The notes beneath the pieces were generated by a model. It saw only the letters and a program-made list of their open reading frames with translations. It ran no database searches and was not told the origin of the DNA. Shown here one piece after another: positions 46,068 through 56,135 of a stretch of 64,000 nucleotides of DNA. How positions within the stretch are numbered: the stretch's first letter is position 1; every line of letters starts with the position of its first letter. The DNA comes from Anthostomella pinea. Its lineage: Eukaryota; Ascomycota; Sordariomycetes; Xylariales; Xylariaceae. Location of the stretch: NCBI GenBank assembly GCA_963556695.1, contig CAUWAG010000007.1, forward strand, positions 4,278,001 to 4,342,000. Direction: 5' to 3'. The translations under genes were made by a program, and so were the position numbers.

Positions 46068-46652
46068 ATGTCGACCAATATCGATGTATTGTTTTGCTTC
46101 CTACTAATATCCTTCAGTGTGGGTTTTATCGGGGCTTGCGCTGCAGCGGTATGGGCTTGTCGTGTCTGCCGGAGGGAGCGAAAGGAGTCGGACGCAGACA
46201 GGAAAGCTCGAATACAGAAAGAAGATGATGATTTCGACAACTTCGTCACGGGTGCGATGAAAAAAAGAGAAGATAGTGATCTCGACCTTTTGCCCATTGG
46301 TGCGATGGGACGCGGCAGACCAGGATCTCCGATCAATAGGCAACACGTCACGGAAACAAGACGTGATGGGTATAGCCCTACCGAAACGACTGGGAAGGAA
46401 CGCGACAGAGCCGTACGTTCGATCAGTAGGAAACCCGCCCTGGAACAGAGACGTGACGGGTATAGTTCTACCGAAACGACTGAGAGTGAACGCAGCAGCT
46501 TTTCCTCTCACGCATATTTAGCTGGGTTTATAGAGGCTGACGGATCTGGTTCTGCCGAAACGGCTGAGAGTAAACGCATCAGCTTTTCCTCTCAAGCGAC
46601 AATCCTGCCGGCCAGCAGTGGCAGCGGTAAATACCTAGATATATTAGCGTAG
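46068..46652 (+). CDS. Small single-pass membrane protein 2
   Basis: Single exon, 194 residues from ATG 46068. An N-terminal helix (VLFCFLLISFSVGFIGACAAAVWAC) is followed by a Cys/Arg patch (RVCRRERKES) and a long hydrophilic region. That region contains three degenerate repeats: RRDGYSPTETTGKERD, RRDGYSSTETTESERS and a diverged GSGSAETAESKRIS. The repeats correspond to GACGTGATGGGTATAG-type DNA repeats near 46360 and 46450. No known domain. The C-in topology suggests a cytosolic disordered tail. Confidence 0.6.
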   Translation: MSTNIDVLFCFLLISFSVGFIGACAAAVWACRVCRRERKESDADRKARIQKEDDDFDNFVTGAMKKREDSDLDLLPIGAMGRGRPGSPINRQHVTETRRDGYSPTETTGKERDRAVRSISRKPALEQRRDGYSSTETTESERSSFSSHAYLAGFIEADGSGSAETAESKRISFSSQATILPASSGSGKYLDILA

Positions 46653-47380
46653 TTAGGACCTGGCGCAGTGGGAACCCCATAGCAAGTCATGATCGAACCA
46701 CAGCCAAGGGTCATTCATCTCTTCAAATTCCTCCTTGTGAATCACCGCCTGCATCCACGACTTATAGGTGAGATAAACCCCATTCACCCCCATTCACCGG
46801 ATTAGTTGCTCTGAGTAGGCAAGCTCTCATTGTTCACTGCCAACCTTGGAATCACATATACCTGTTCGAACATTGGGTTCCCAGCGCTCCGTGATTCAAA
46901 GAGTCGCATCCGATGTCGAGGGTTCAACCACTCAGTGAATCATCGAATCGCCTCCCTGGGGGACCGAGGATGGAAATGTTCATATAAAGTTGACCTCTTC
47001 GAATCTCTACTCTCTACCTTTCAATACTGCGCCAAATGTCCTAGAGTCGGACTCGATCATTCACACACACACACACACCTATCTCATGGTCTCACGCCCC
47101 CACGTAACACGCTCCGACATTCGACACACCACGTTCCGACATTCGACACACCACGTATACTCGGAAGTCATCCTATACGGTCTCCACCACTGGCGCCCTC
47201 GTGTGCTACCTCTCGCGACTCTAATAAGCATCTACTCCAATCCCAGTAGGTATTCACCTCCATGACATCTCACCCTCAGAGGAGCCCCTGAAGCTGACCT
47301 TCATCCACAGACAAGCTGCCAAGCCGCACTCGCTAGACCGACGAAACTCAGCAGCTCGCGCTTCAACCCCATCATTCAAT
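46653..47380. other. Intergenic, about 0.7 kb
   Basis: No supported gene. It holds a (CA)n run near 47062-47077 and the tandem duplication listed separately, just upstream of ATG 47381. Confidence 0.5.
47113..47156. repeat. Perfect 22-bp tandem duplication
   Basis: Two exact copies of a 22-bp unit starting tccgacattcgacac, in the leader of the gene at 47381. Confidence 0.9.
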
Positions 47381-47656
47381 ATGGATCTCCCCCCTTTGGC
47401 TATCCCTACGGCTTCCTCTGTGGCTACCCCTAAGGCTACCCCGGAAGTCAACGCGCAGATTGCCGTGGAGTCGCTGCTCCTCTACATCACCGCGGGTCTA
47501 TCCGTCGCCATCACCCTGCTCGCGATCGTCAATCTCAGCTTCCACATTCACGCCTGCCGCAAGGGTCGGCCCCCCCGGATCCCGAAATCGACTGTCAGCG
47601 GCAGCAGCAAGGGTGGGGCGAAGGGCGGTGGCAGCAGCCGCAGCGTTCGTGGTTGA
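47381..47656 (+). CDS. Small single-pass membrane protein 3
   Basis: Single exon, 91 residues from ATG 47381. Thr/Pro/Ala-rich N-terminus (MDLPPLAIPTASSVATPKAT), one hydrophobic helix (LLLYITAGLSVAITLLAIVNLSF), then a His/Cys/Arg patch (HIHACRKGRPPRIPK) and a Ser/Gly/Lys tail (GSSKGGAKGGGSSRSVRG). The layout parallels the two membrane genes before it, but I see no sequence homology between them. Function unknown. Confidence 0.55.
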   Translation: MDLPPLAIPTASSVATPKATPEVNAQIAVESLLLYITAGLSVAITLLAIVNLSFHIHACRKGRPPRIPKSTVSGSSKGGAKGGGSSRSVRG

Positions 47657-48191
47657 GATGTCGCGGGGGCCTAATATGATGGCATTGGGGGAGGAAAGTG
47701 AGAGGATCGACGAGGGAAGAAGGCATGGGTTTAATTACAGATTGTGAAGCGTTGACTGGGTGCGATGGAATAGTTTGGCGAAGCTTCGATGTGTTAGGTT
47801 GTATTCTTAGCCAAGAAGGATACTGATTTGGAGGGTTCTGTTGTTACCTCGATAGACCAATCTCACCGTCAACAGCATTTCACCAGCAGCATTATCACTG
47901 TTGAAAATGCAGAACAGAAGGCATTTGTGTGGCATCCAATAAGTTGTCAATGCACAGGGCTACAGTGTTATCTGTCCAGCAGTACGGCGGCCGGCCAGCC
48001 CGTGAAGCTTCTCACTGTACATCTCGGGGCATCCAATCCCTCCACAAGCCAGAGCCCCTCTCCCAGGACTCAGTCGCCTGTCGAAGAAACATCTGGGTAT
48101 CTAATGCTCAACACGCGGCACTGTCAGAGCACCACTGTCATCATTCCTCTTCCTCCAACCATCGCAGCACCCTCGACCACTGTTCTTGTGG
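47657..48191. other. Intergenic, about 0.5 kb
   Basis: No supported gene; convergent 3' flanks of membrane protein 3 and the copy C motif gene. Confidence 0.5.
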
Positions 48192-48611
48192 CTAGTACAG
48201 ACCGATGCAGATGTCACCACGGACCCGGGCAGTCAAGTGAACCTCGGCCTCCAGGTCGAGCTTGATGCCGACCAAAAGGGCAGGGGATTTCTGGTTGCCC
48301 TGCTCATCGGTGGCGCCCCTTAGAAGTTGGCCTGCGGAAGATCGTCAGTGCGGAGTCCGGAGGGTTCAGGGTGTTGGAATGTCACCTACCGGCAGGCTGG
48401 GCAAGACCGCCCGATGTGGGCAGCTGGGGCAGAGTCTGGGAGAGCGGGCCGGCAGGGCGGCGACCACCTCGGGCCTGGCCATCGGAGTCTGAGTCGCTGT
48501 TGTAGGCGACGTTGTTCTTCATGGGGATAGCGGAGGTGCTAGCAAGTTCGTGTCAGCCAGGGGTCAAGTCCCACGGTTTCGATGGAGAACTCACGTGCTG
48601 GGAGTGGCCAT
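48192..48611 (-). CDS. Small protein with C-terminal alternating beta-motif (copy C), three exons
   Basis: Exons 48611-48595, 48538-48390 and 48331-48192 join in frame to 101 residues and a stop. Introns are GTGAGT...CTAG (56 nt) and GTAGGT...CGCAG with a CTGAC branch (58 nt). No single open frame reveals it. The protein runs MATPSTTSAIPMKNNVAY, then NSDSDSDGQARGGRRPAG, LSQTLPQLPTSGG, and ends VGIKLDLEAEVHLTARVRG, DICIGLY. Aligned without gaps to the 24-residue tail of copies A and B, 11 positions are identical, including two Glu, the A-R pair and the G-D pair, and the others mostly keep hydrophobic/polar alternation. It has an acidic Ser-Asp patch and a basic GGRR patch like copy B. It is divergent from the LNWIY gene 2 at 49463, mirroring the copy A arrangement. 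Confidence 0.8.
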
Positions 48612-49462
48612 TTTGAAGATTGGGCTTGGAGGTGGTGTGGGTGAAGTGGCTGAGTGAGAGGTATTAGATGCTAATTAAATGATTGGAAGAATTAAGGGAT
48701 TGACAGATGATCGCGCTGCGAAGAGTCTGGGGAGGTCAGGCCGGCTGAAGTTAGTGAGGTTGGGATGTTGGACGTTAGATGCTGGATGGTGATAGAAACT
48801 TCTCCAGACGGACTTCGAGATGTCCTTCTATATAGCTGATTACTTCGTCGACCAGATGAGTGTTTCTCAGGCGATGGACCTTGGATCTACCGAGGGACAA
48901 GGCGTCCGCATGGCTACGCATCTACTGCCGAAGCTCCCCTGTGACACAAATCCAACCCTAGGCGCCGCGATGCGACGCCTCCATCCGATATGGCACGATA
49001 AACTCGTCTATTCTTCCTCAAGAGCCTCGCCGCACAGGCTTGGGCCATCGTGTTGTTGTGATTCTATTCTCCACATTTCATCGGGAAATGTGGTGCTCAG
49101 ATCAAAGCGCAGAGCCTCAAACTCTAGGGGTCTCGCTTAGACCCCGGTCTGGCATGACAACTCCCGAACCTGACCTGAGGATGGCGTGATCCGACGGAAA
49201 ATATTGGGTCGGCGATGACACAGTAACACGGGGTATCATCGAGGTCCCTAGCAGATCAAATGTTCTAGATCTCCATCGTGACTTTCAACGCCCCTGCATC
49301 GAAACGCGATGCGGGCGGCACCTAAACACGCTGTTATCATTGAGATCAGCAAAATCATAACGTTACAACACACCTCGGGTGTTCACACCTGGAACACCTC
49401 TCCGATATTCACAACAGGTTCTGTCATCTGCTCTCTCACTCTTATCCTAGAACACCAATCTC
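48612..49462. promoter_or_regulatory. Shared upstream region of the second divergent pair
   Basis: 850 bp between the starts of the copy C motif gene (minus) and LNWIY gene 2 (plus). I saw no element obviously shared with the 40882-41602 region. A bidirectional promoter is inferred from layout only. Confidence 0.45.
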
Positions 49463-50691
49463 ATGTCGGCCACCGCTCACGCATCCAAGACCTACTCTTT
49501 CTCCGGTGACAACCTTGACGACATCCTTGGAGAAATAGCCATGGCCATCCCTATGCTCCTGGCGCTCACTATCTGCCCGGCGATACTAGGGACACAAGAG
49601 GCAATTCGCCAGAGTCAGTCCAAGAATGAACGGGAGGAGCATCGCGCACGGCGGTGTAACTTGGTGGTCTCGTGCGTGAAGCAGTCGATTCGAAGCCGTG
49701 ACATCAACGGGAAGCTGGTGGTCTTGAAAGACAACAAGGTAAGCCGCTCAAGTCCGAAAATTATGACCAGGAGCAATGCTGATGCGACTTGGTTTAGCTT
49801 TATATCACTACAACACCGACATTAAGTGACGACGAAGAGGCTCTTCCAGCCAAGGCCGGGTACCCATTCTCTGGATACTACTTGCCATATCCCGACACGC
49901 CATACGAAGGCATAGTCAGCACCGTGAGCGATGATCCTCCCATGCTGAACTGGATATACGTCGACAAGAACACGTACGAAGTCAAATACGGCCTCCGAGT
50001 TGATGCGCAGGACCACATCACCGGGCCTTTTGATTGCACTCGGCAAGACCGGCGCATGACACTAGAGGGCTGGGAAGGCTTCGCAGCCGCTGAGGAGTTT
50101 CCCGGTGTATGGGCTCTCTATTTCGATCGGGACGACGATGGTCTGGTCACGAAAGTCCCGATGGGCACCCGAGTGCTCGAGGTCGAGCTGACCCGGAGAG
50201 AGAAGAAGGAGCGCAAGCCCGAGCCCGATCCGAGTCAGGCGCAGACACTGGACGAGAAGATGAAGCAGCACAAGGAAAATACGCAGAAAGAGGAGGAAGA
50301 CAGACAAGCTTTCTACCAGACCGAGGATCTGCAAGCCCAGGCTAATGAGCAGCCTGCAGCGGTGCAGCAGGAAGACACTCCAGCTGCTATAGAGGGACGG
50401 ATAGGCCAACTCAGTATCGACGCGAAAGCCTCTTCGAACTTGCAAGAGCATCTCTCACCAACTACGACTCGCTCACCCAGCGCACTGACGGACAACCTCT
50501 CTCTCTGGTCTGCCGCAAGGGGAGCGGGTGAGGCTGACGACACAGTCTCCGTCACAGTAGCTAGCTCTGTCATGGACAGGAACGATGCCCCTGAGGCTGG
50601 CGCAGCAGAAACAGAAGATCAGGGGTACAAGAAGCCGTATGTAGAGGAGGCTGTTGCCGATGATGCGGAAGACGATGATGTCGATAGATAG
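49463..50691 (+). CDS. LNWIY-family protein 2, unknown function
   Basis: Two exons, 49463-49738 and 49798-50691, across a 59-nt phase-0 intron placed after KDNK and before LYI, exactly as in the paralogue at 41603. The product has 389 residues. A hydrophobic segment (IAMAIPMLLALTICPAIL) precedes GTQEAIRQSQSKNERE. Shared core blocks are GYPFSGYYLPYP, DDPPMLNWIYVDKNT, GPFDCTRQDRRMTLEGWEGF and ALYFDRDDDGL. Unlike paralogue 1 it carries a ~160-residue Glu/Gln/Lys-rich disordered C-terminal extension (TLDEKMKQHKENTQKEEED onward) ending in an acidic DDAEDDDVDR. Function unknown. Divergent partner of the copy C motif gene. Confidence 0.85.
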
Positions 50692-51350
50692 TATTTCCAG
50701 AGTGTACGGGTCGAGAGGTACACCATGTAGAGTAGACTTGATTGGATCTGGGAGTGATTTCTTCGCAAGTATCAGGATACCCAAGATGAACTTGGCCATA
50801 CAAAGTTATTCAGCATATGCTGTTCTCGCCTCTAATGGCCTGATATTAGTGACACACTCACGCGTACCGGGGAAGAGTGGTAGGCAGGTGTCTCGTGATT
50901 AAGCTTAACCGCCCTAGACCATCCAGCTCATAGGCAACACGACTGCGTGGAAGCAAACCAAGGCTCAGAACCAGAGCACGAAATGATGCGTCTACACGGT
51001 TGCTAGGCTGGGGACCGTCGTCGATCCTGTGTCGCAGAATCGGATACAGACTCTGTATGGGATCTGGCCCATATCAGTCGTTATTCACCACCAATGTGTC
51101 TCAAGTCGCCCCCCGTGCACCAGAATCTATGCTCTCCGTGATCCATGTTGAGACAATCTAGAACATTTCTGTCGCTCCTCTCCGAGGGTCTGGATTGGGC
51201 CAGAAAGTGAGTCGATTGGAGATCCGGGTCTTCGTACTTCATTCCAGCATAGGTCGGCTTGGTGAACCTCATCTGAATACTTACCTGTAGTGACCCGAAG
51301 AGCATATGTGAAGGTCGCATCTGTAACCCAGGTCGTCGATAACCTCCAAT
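50692..51350. other. Intergenic, about 0.66 kb
   Basis: No supported gene. Confidence 0.5.
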
Positions 51351-52522
51351 ATGCTGAAGGACCTCCTACAATCTATGAACAATGATGCGGACGACGCCAA
51401 TGGAGTTGGTGGACTAGTTGTCACGGCTCTTGGGCCGTCTGGGCGGCATTACATATGTTGGAAGACGAACTCTGGACAGTATAAGCAACGTGAGCAGAAC
51501 TTCCTTCTCTGGTTTAGTACCGAATCTTTGCTCATCATTCCGCGTGTTCAGAATCACATGGTCTCCCAAAGCGGTTACAAGAATGGCTATTCCCATCCGA
51601 TGGAAGCACCAGAGACTTTGAGACTTTACAGGTGATCCTGTCAGGAGACGACACCTTCTGGGCTTCGGACAAGAACGGCGACCTCCGAAGCGATGAGTCA
51701 AACTCGAACCGAAATCTTCGACGCGCTCTCACATTCAGCGATGATACGCCGGCGTCGGCGGGCAATCGACGACTGAGTCGGGCACGGGAGACCACAATCT
51801 CAGCCCCAGTGGGGACCGAACGCCCGCGCTCAAACACACTGCCCTCAAAACTTTCACCAGGTAGCCATGCGCCTGAGCTCTCACCAAGACCGCCGTCGAC
51901 ACACGGTCGTTCCACCTCCACTGCGGACAGGCCACGTCGGGTATCCGCCATACCACTCGCCTTCGTCCAGCAGCGGAGGAAGTCTGCGATACGGCCGCCC
52001 AGCGTGAGCTTCGCAGACCACGATGATTTGGCGGTACTCAAAGAGCATCCGAGTCCACCAGTTGCCAGGAGACCATCCAATGCCTCCTTCAACCCACGGC
52101 GCAGTCTCCTCTTCAACCGCTGCGACTGCGAATGCGGATGCCACGGACACAGCTCGAAAGCCCAGCCCCTGATGCCATCCACGAAGCGAAGATCCGGATA
52201 CGCGGACGCGAGCGTCCAAACGGACACCCTACCCGACCCCGACGAGCCAGTGCTCCGCAAGGCTTCCTCACGAACCTACGACCATCACCGCGAACTATCC
52301 TTCGCCAGCACGGCCTCGTTCGAGTCCGACGTCTCCCCCAACAGTCAGCGGTCGAGCTTCGAAACCACCGTCACGCGGCCCGACTCGTGTAGCCTGGATA
52401 TTCTGAAGAAACACGAATACCAGCAGCCGCCGAACCCCGTCGTTATGGGGCGAATGCAGGATTACTTCAGGTCTACGACGTATGTCCTGGGAGGGGCTTT
52501 GCATACTAGCGGGATGGGATGA
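51351..52522 (+). CDS. Conserved fungal hypothetical protein with CDCECGCHGH motif
   Basis: Two exons, 51351-51489 and 51552-52522, across a 62-nt phase-1 intron (GTGAGC...TTCAG) give 369 residues. The join restores GQYKQQSHGLPKRLQEWLF, PSDGSTRDFETLQVILSG and DDTFWASDKNGD, which is hidden if the first exon is read through. The N-terminal ~110 residues form a compact domain (GLVVTALGPSGRHYICWKT). The rest is Ser/Arg/Pro-rich and probably disordered, with many RRxS-type sites. It has a Cys/His cluster FNRCDCECGCHGH near residue 240 that could bind a metal. I know this as a recurrent Pezizomycotina protein of unknown function. The true start could be further upstream if a first exon is missing. 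Confidence 0.75.
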
Positions 52523-53142
52523 CAGGAGGTGTGTGGGACGCTTCAGCATTGAAAGATTCCGATCACTCTGAGGGTTCAGGTGCTCGTCGTTGATGGTGTG
52601 TCCGTGCAGGCCATGCCAGTCAAGTACAAGACGTGCGCTGGAGCTCATGGACTGTAGAACCGACGGGCTCACCGTGTACTGTCGTGTACAAAGGCAATGC
52701 CGCATCGGTCAATATCAGCTGGCATATCATACACCCAGATTCAGGCAGATACATCGGCAGCGGAATGATATTGCAGCGTGATGTCCAGAGAAACTCCCGC
52801 GAAGTTGCCGGTCATTCGCCGGCCGCTGTACAATATCCGTTATACTACCACTGTACACTGAACCTTCAAAGGTCTCCGTGATGGAAGGTATAAATGGATA
52901 AGCGCTCTGGCATAAGCATCACATATGGCCAATTGGATCAAATCTGATTATTCCAGGTTGCTTATTCCGAATATAGCACTGTTGACATGGCTGAGAGGGA
53001 AACAGACTGAAGACGAATTAATGTGTCCATACATGGGCTAAACCCATATCGCTAGCACGTTTCCATCCTGTGTGCTTCGCTTGTACTGAATACTGTGATC
53101 ATACTGAATAGCGTGTCGACCGCTCGGCGAGGGTGTCAGTGT
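52523..53142. other. Intergenic, about 0.6 kb
   Basis: No convincing gene. An 82-residue frame (52633-52881, +) has no family features. Convergent 3' ends of the neighbours meet here. Confidence 0.45.
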
Positions 53143-53903
53143 TCAACTCGTTGATTGATATGTTTGCCAGAGGAGCTCAAGTTGATTGGCAAACGCTGTG
53201 ACGAAACCCCGCTCCTTTTTGTTTAGCATGCCAAATGCCTTCAGGCCAGGAAGCATCGTGTCTGAGGAGAGGTTCAGTATAATCCGCGGCAACAACTCGC
53301 CGCATGTACTCACACAAGTGATCGAAGAAGCCACCATCCAAATTGTCGACCGCTCCTGGTGCCCCTCGCAGGAGGTTCAGCAGCCGTGGCACCAAGGGCT
53401 CCAGAACCCAGGTCGTCCACAATCCAAGACCTAGCTTGCCGGCCTCAGGAGGCCCATCAACCCCAGCTGGCCTACTGGTATCCCGCGGATGCAAATAGGG
53501 GACCGACTGGCACCATTTATTCAGGCGGAAGAAGATATTGTTGCATATATCGATTCGGACTTCGAACTGGTTCCATTGGCTGCAGTAGAAATGCAGCAGG
53601 GCCTCCTGTGGGACTCGCGATGCCTCGGCCGCGATGTCTAATACTGCATTGGTGATGAAGACTTTGAGGTGGTCGTGGAGGGTCTGCGCGGAGGCGTGGC
53701 TACAGAGGCAGGCCCCTGCGACGAGCGAGGTGGCTCGCGTGTATTCGGGCGTGCTCAATTGTCTGACTGAGATGGTTTTGGTGAGGTAGCCCCTGAGCTC
53801 GATCCATCTCGTGGCCCTGTTGTGTCTGCTTAGCTTCTCGATCGCATTCCTCGGGGGGTGGGAGGGGAGGGGGTTAGAAGCTGAAAGGAGCGTACGCTGT
53901 CAT
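53143..53903 (-). CDS. Stand-alone cullin N-terminal-repeat-like protein
   Basis: Three exons (53903-53896, 53849-53314, 53261-53143) join in frame to 220 residues. The introns are short (46 and 52 nt; GTACGC and GTGAGT donors, CTAAC branch in the first). The protein opens MTANAIEKLSRHNR, then LSTPEYTRATSLVAGACLC. The segments TLHDHLKVFITNAVLDIA, EALLHFYCSQWNQFEVRIDI and NNIFFRLNKWC match cullin repeat 1 and the LLxFYxxxWxxY/YLNRHW region of cullins. It ends after FVTAFANQLELLWQTYQSTS. The cullin homology domain that binds Rbx1 and the neddylation site are absent: full cullins are about 750-900 residues. It may be a decayed cullin copy that remains open, or an adaptor-binding protein without ligase function. 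Confidence 0.6.
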
Positions 53904-55044
53904 CTTGGTTTGAGGGTTGTGATCGGACGTCGTGCTTTGTGGTGGGTTGGACCTGGGAAGGAGATGGCGAAAGAGACGGCGGTGGACGGTATTATGTTGA
54001 AGTGGTGGTAAACGTTGTTATGTTGATGTGGTAGTAAGAAATTGAGATGATGACTTGAATCAAGCATTGATTGTATAACTGCCGAATCGCTAATTCTTCG
54101 ACTGCTCGTCCCGCTGCAAGTTCGGCATCAGACTGGAGGGAGTGCTTGCCTAGAAGATCCCACATGTGGTCACTGGTGAAGTCAGCGTACCTACCTCCTA
54201 GACATCAGAGCATGCGCTATGGCCGGTGTAGCCAACCGAATCCAGCATCCGTTGTTGATAGGTAGGTGCCGCCGAGTACATGTAGGTAGTCACATGAATA
54301 CTGTGCTGTTGGCTTTTTGGGCAACATCTCATGTCCCGGTGTTGTTGATATGATTGCATATTAACCATGAGATATTTTCTAATACCTGAATAAGCATACA
54401 GGAATAAGCAGCTCGGGTTCGGTATGTCACTTCCAATGCTTATTCCAGTGTGCTTATTCCAAGTCGATGAATATACAGTTGTATGCTGGACGGGTGGTGT
54501 ACGGAGACCTATGGGGGCCATGTGTACGGGGAATTGTTTTGACCGTGCTGAATTCCCTTCTCTTACCTAGCAGACCTCATTGTTTCCGTTTGTTCTGTAG
54601 CTACTCCCCATGCCATTATCGCCATGTTGTTGAAAGTTGAGGCTCTGCATGTTGTGGTCCGCTTGATCGATAGCTGGTTATGGAGCCGCCAACAATGCCA
54701 TTTAGTCGGTCCAGTGCCACTGCGGTTTGAGGAACTGTCTTCTTTGAATTTTCGAATGGGAGAACCACCAAATAGGTTCTGTTCAATACGCATCTCGAGG
54801 ATAGCAGGAAAACGATCTCGAAGATACATCAGGCACATCGGCTGGGAGTCAATGCGTGAACTTGGCGGTGAAGACGTAATGCCAGAACCATGTTCTTCTT
54901 CAGAACACCCATCTTCTCGCTCGCCTTGGCTGCCTCATTCCTATTCGTAGCTCCCTATTTCGCGCGAGGAGCTGGACAAAAGCATCAGAACAAAGAATGT
55001 CATTAATACCCAGCCGGCCCCTTACAGCCAGCCAGACCACAAAG
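53904..55044. other. Intergenic, about 1.1 kb
   Basis: No supported gene. Divergent upstream regions of the cullin-like and SET-like genes. Confidence 0.5.
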
Positions 55045-55864
55045 ATGTCGGCTCCCCTTCAGGGATTCTTGGTCGACGCCCCCGTGGTCCTGATCGTCAG
55101 AGCGGCATTCCCAGCCGTTGTGTGGCGCGGCGAGGGTCAGGAGTTGTTGCGGCGGGCTATAAACCAGTTGCCACACCCGGGAGTGGTATTGTCGCTTGCC
55201 GGAATCGCGGGGGTGGACGATTTATCATGGACCAATGTGCTTGGCGTCGATGTTCATGGGACGCCGCACATGGGCCTCTTCCCGGACGTGTCTGTCTGTG
55301 AGTTCTGTGCTCAGGGTCTGCGAAGTGTAGACTGACATAGGGATATTACCCAGAGGATCAATCATGCCTACAAGGGCATCTCTCCCGGCGAGGAGATCAG
55401 CATCAGCTGTAAGCCTCGATTCCCGCCCATCTTGTCTCCAGCAGGATCTACTAACACGCGTTGTAGACATCGGATGGGGCGAGGCATACCGGAGCCGACC
55501 GAGGCGCAGCCGGAGCCCATGTTCGTCACCCGCCGCGATGGACGCCTCCGACATCCAGTGGGATAGAACTGCTGCCACTCGAAGGGCCTTGGCAGAAGAC
55601 GACTTGGTATCGAATCAAGTTGCCGTGCTGGCGCAGCAGCTCGTACGACTTCTGGAGACCGGAGACCTGGCTCTTAAGCCGGGGGGACAACTAGGAGCTA
55701 TTGGCGTTTGTCTACAGGGAGTTGGACACATCACGAGCGCGGGGAGACACGCAAACCTGGCATTAGAAAACTGCATCGAGTACGCTGGAGTCGAACATGA
55801 AGGTCTTTGGGCCATACGCGCGTTTTTGGAAGAGCTGAAGATGCGAACCATGCAGACGGGATAA
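55045..55864 (+). CDS. SET-domain-like protein lacking the catalytic core
   Basis: Exons 55045-55293, 55354-55408 and 55467-55864 join in frame to 233 residues. Intron 1 has a GTCTGT donor and a CTGAC branch close to its acceptor; intron 2 has GTAAGC and CTAAC. The order of SET landmarks is kept (TNVLGVDVHGTPHMGLFPDVSRINHA, then AYKGISPGEEISISYIGWGE, then an HxQLVRLLE-like helical C-terminus). NHA joins directly to AYKG: the usual ~20 residues between them, holding the rest of the NHxCxPN pocket, are gone. So are the N-terminal GxG SAM-binding strand and the post-SET cysteines (CxCxxC). It is therefore unlikely to be an active lysine methyltransferase. It is either a pseudogene-in-progress or a non-catalytic paralogue; open frame and splice signals are intact. 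Confidence 0.6.
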
Positions 55865-56135
55865 GAATACAAGCCCTCGATCGTGGCTAGATGCTCGAGG
55901 ATATAGCAAGGCGCTCGGAAGCCCAACCAGTAATTACCTGAAGGAGAGCGGTTGTACATCAGCCTCTTAGGCTCGCATAATTACTACCTTGTGTTCCTTT
56001 CAGAGTATGTATACTACTCCATGGCCGTGACGCAATGAGTACCCACAATCGTATAATCAACATCAACACCACGTCCACGAACACGAATTGTACATTGATT
56101 AGATACGTCCCAAAACCCATGTCGTTACGCAGGGG

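Noticed and set aside
48540..48600. tRNA-like GGGTCAAGTCCC segment
   Set aside because: No cloverleaf arms around it; it lies in intron 1 of the copy C motif gene.
52633..52881. 82-residue plus-strand frame downstream of the Cys-motif gene
   Set aside because: Short, no family features, and no clear join to the upstream gene.
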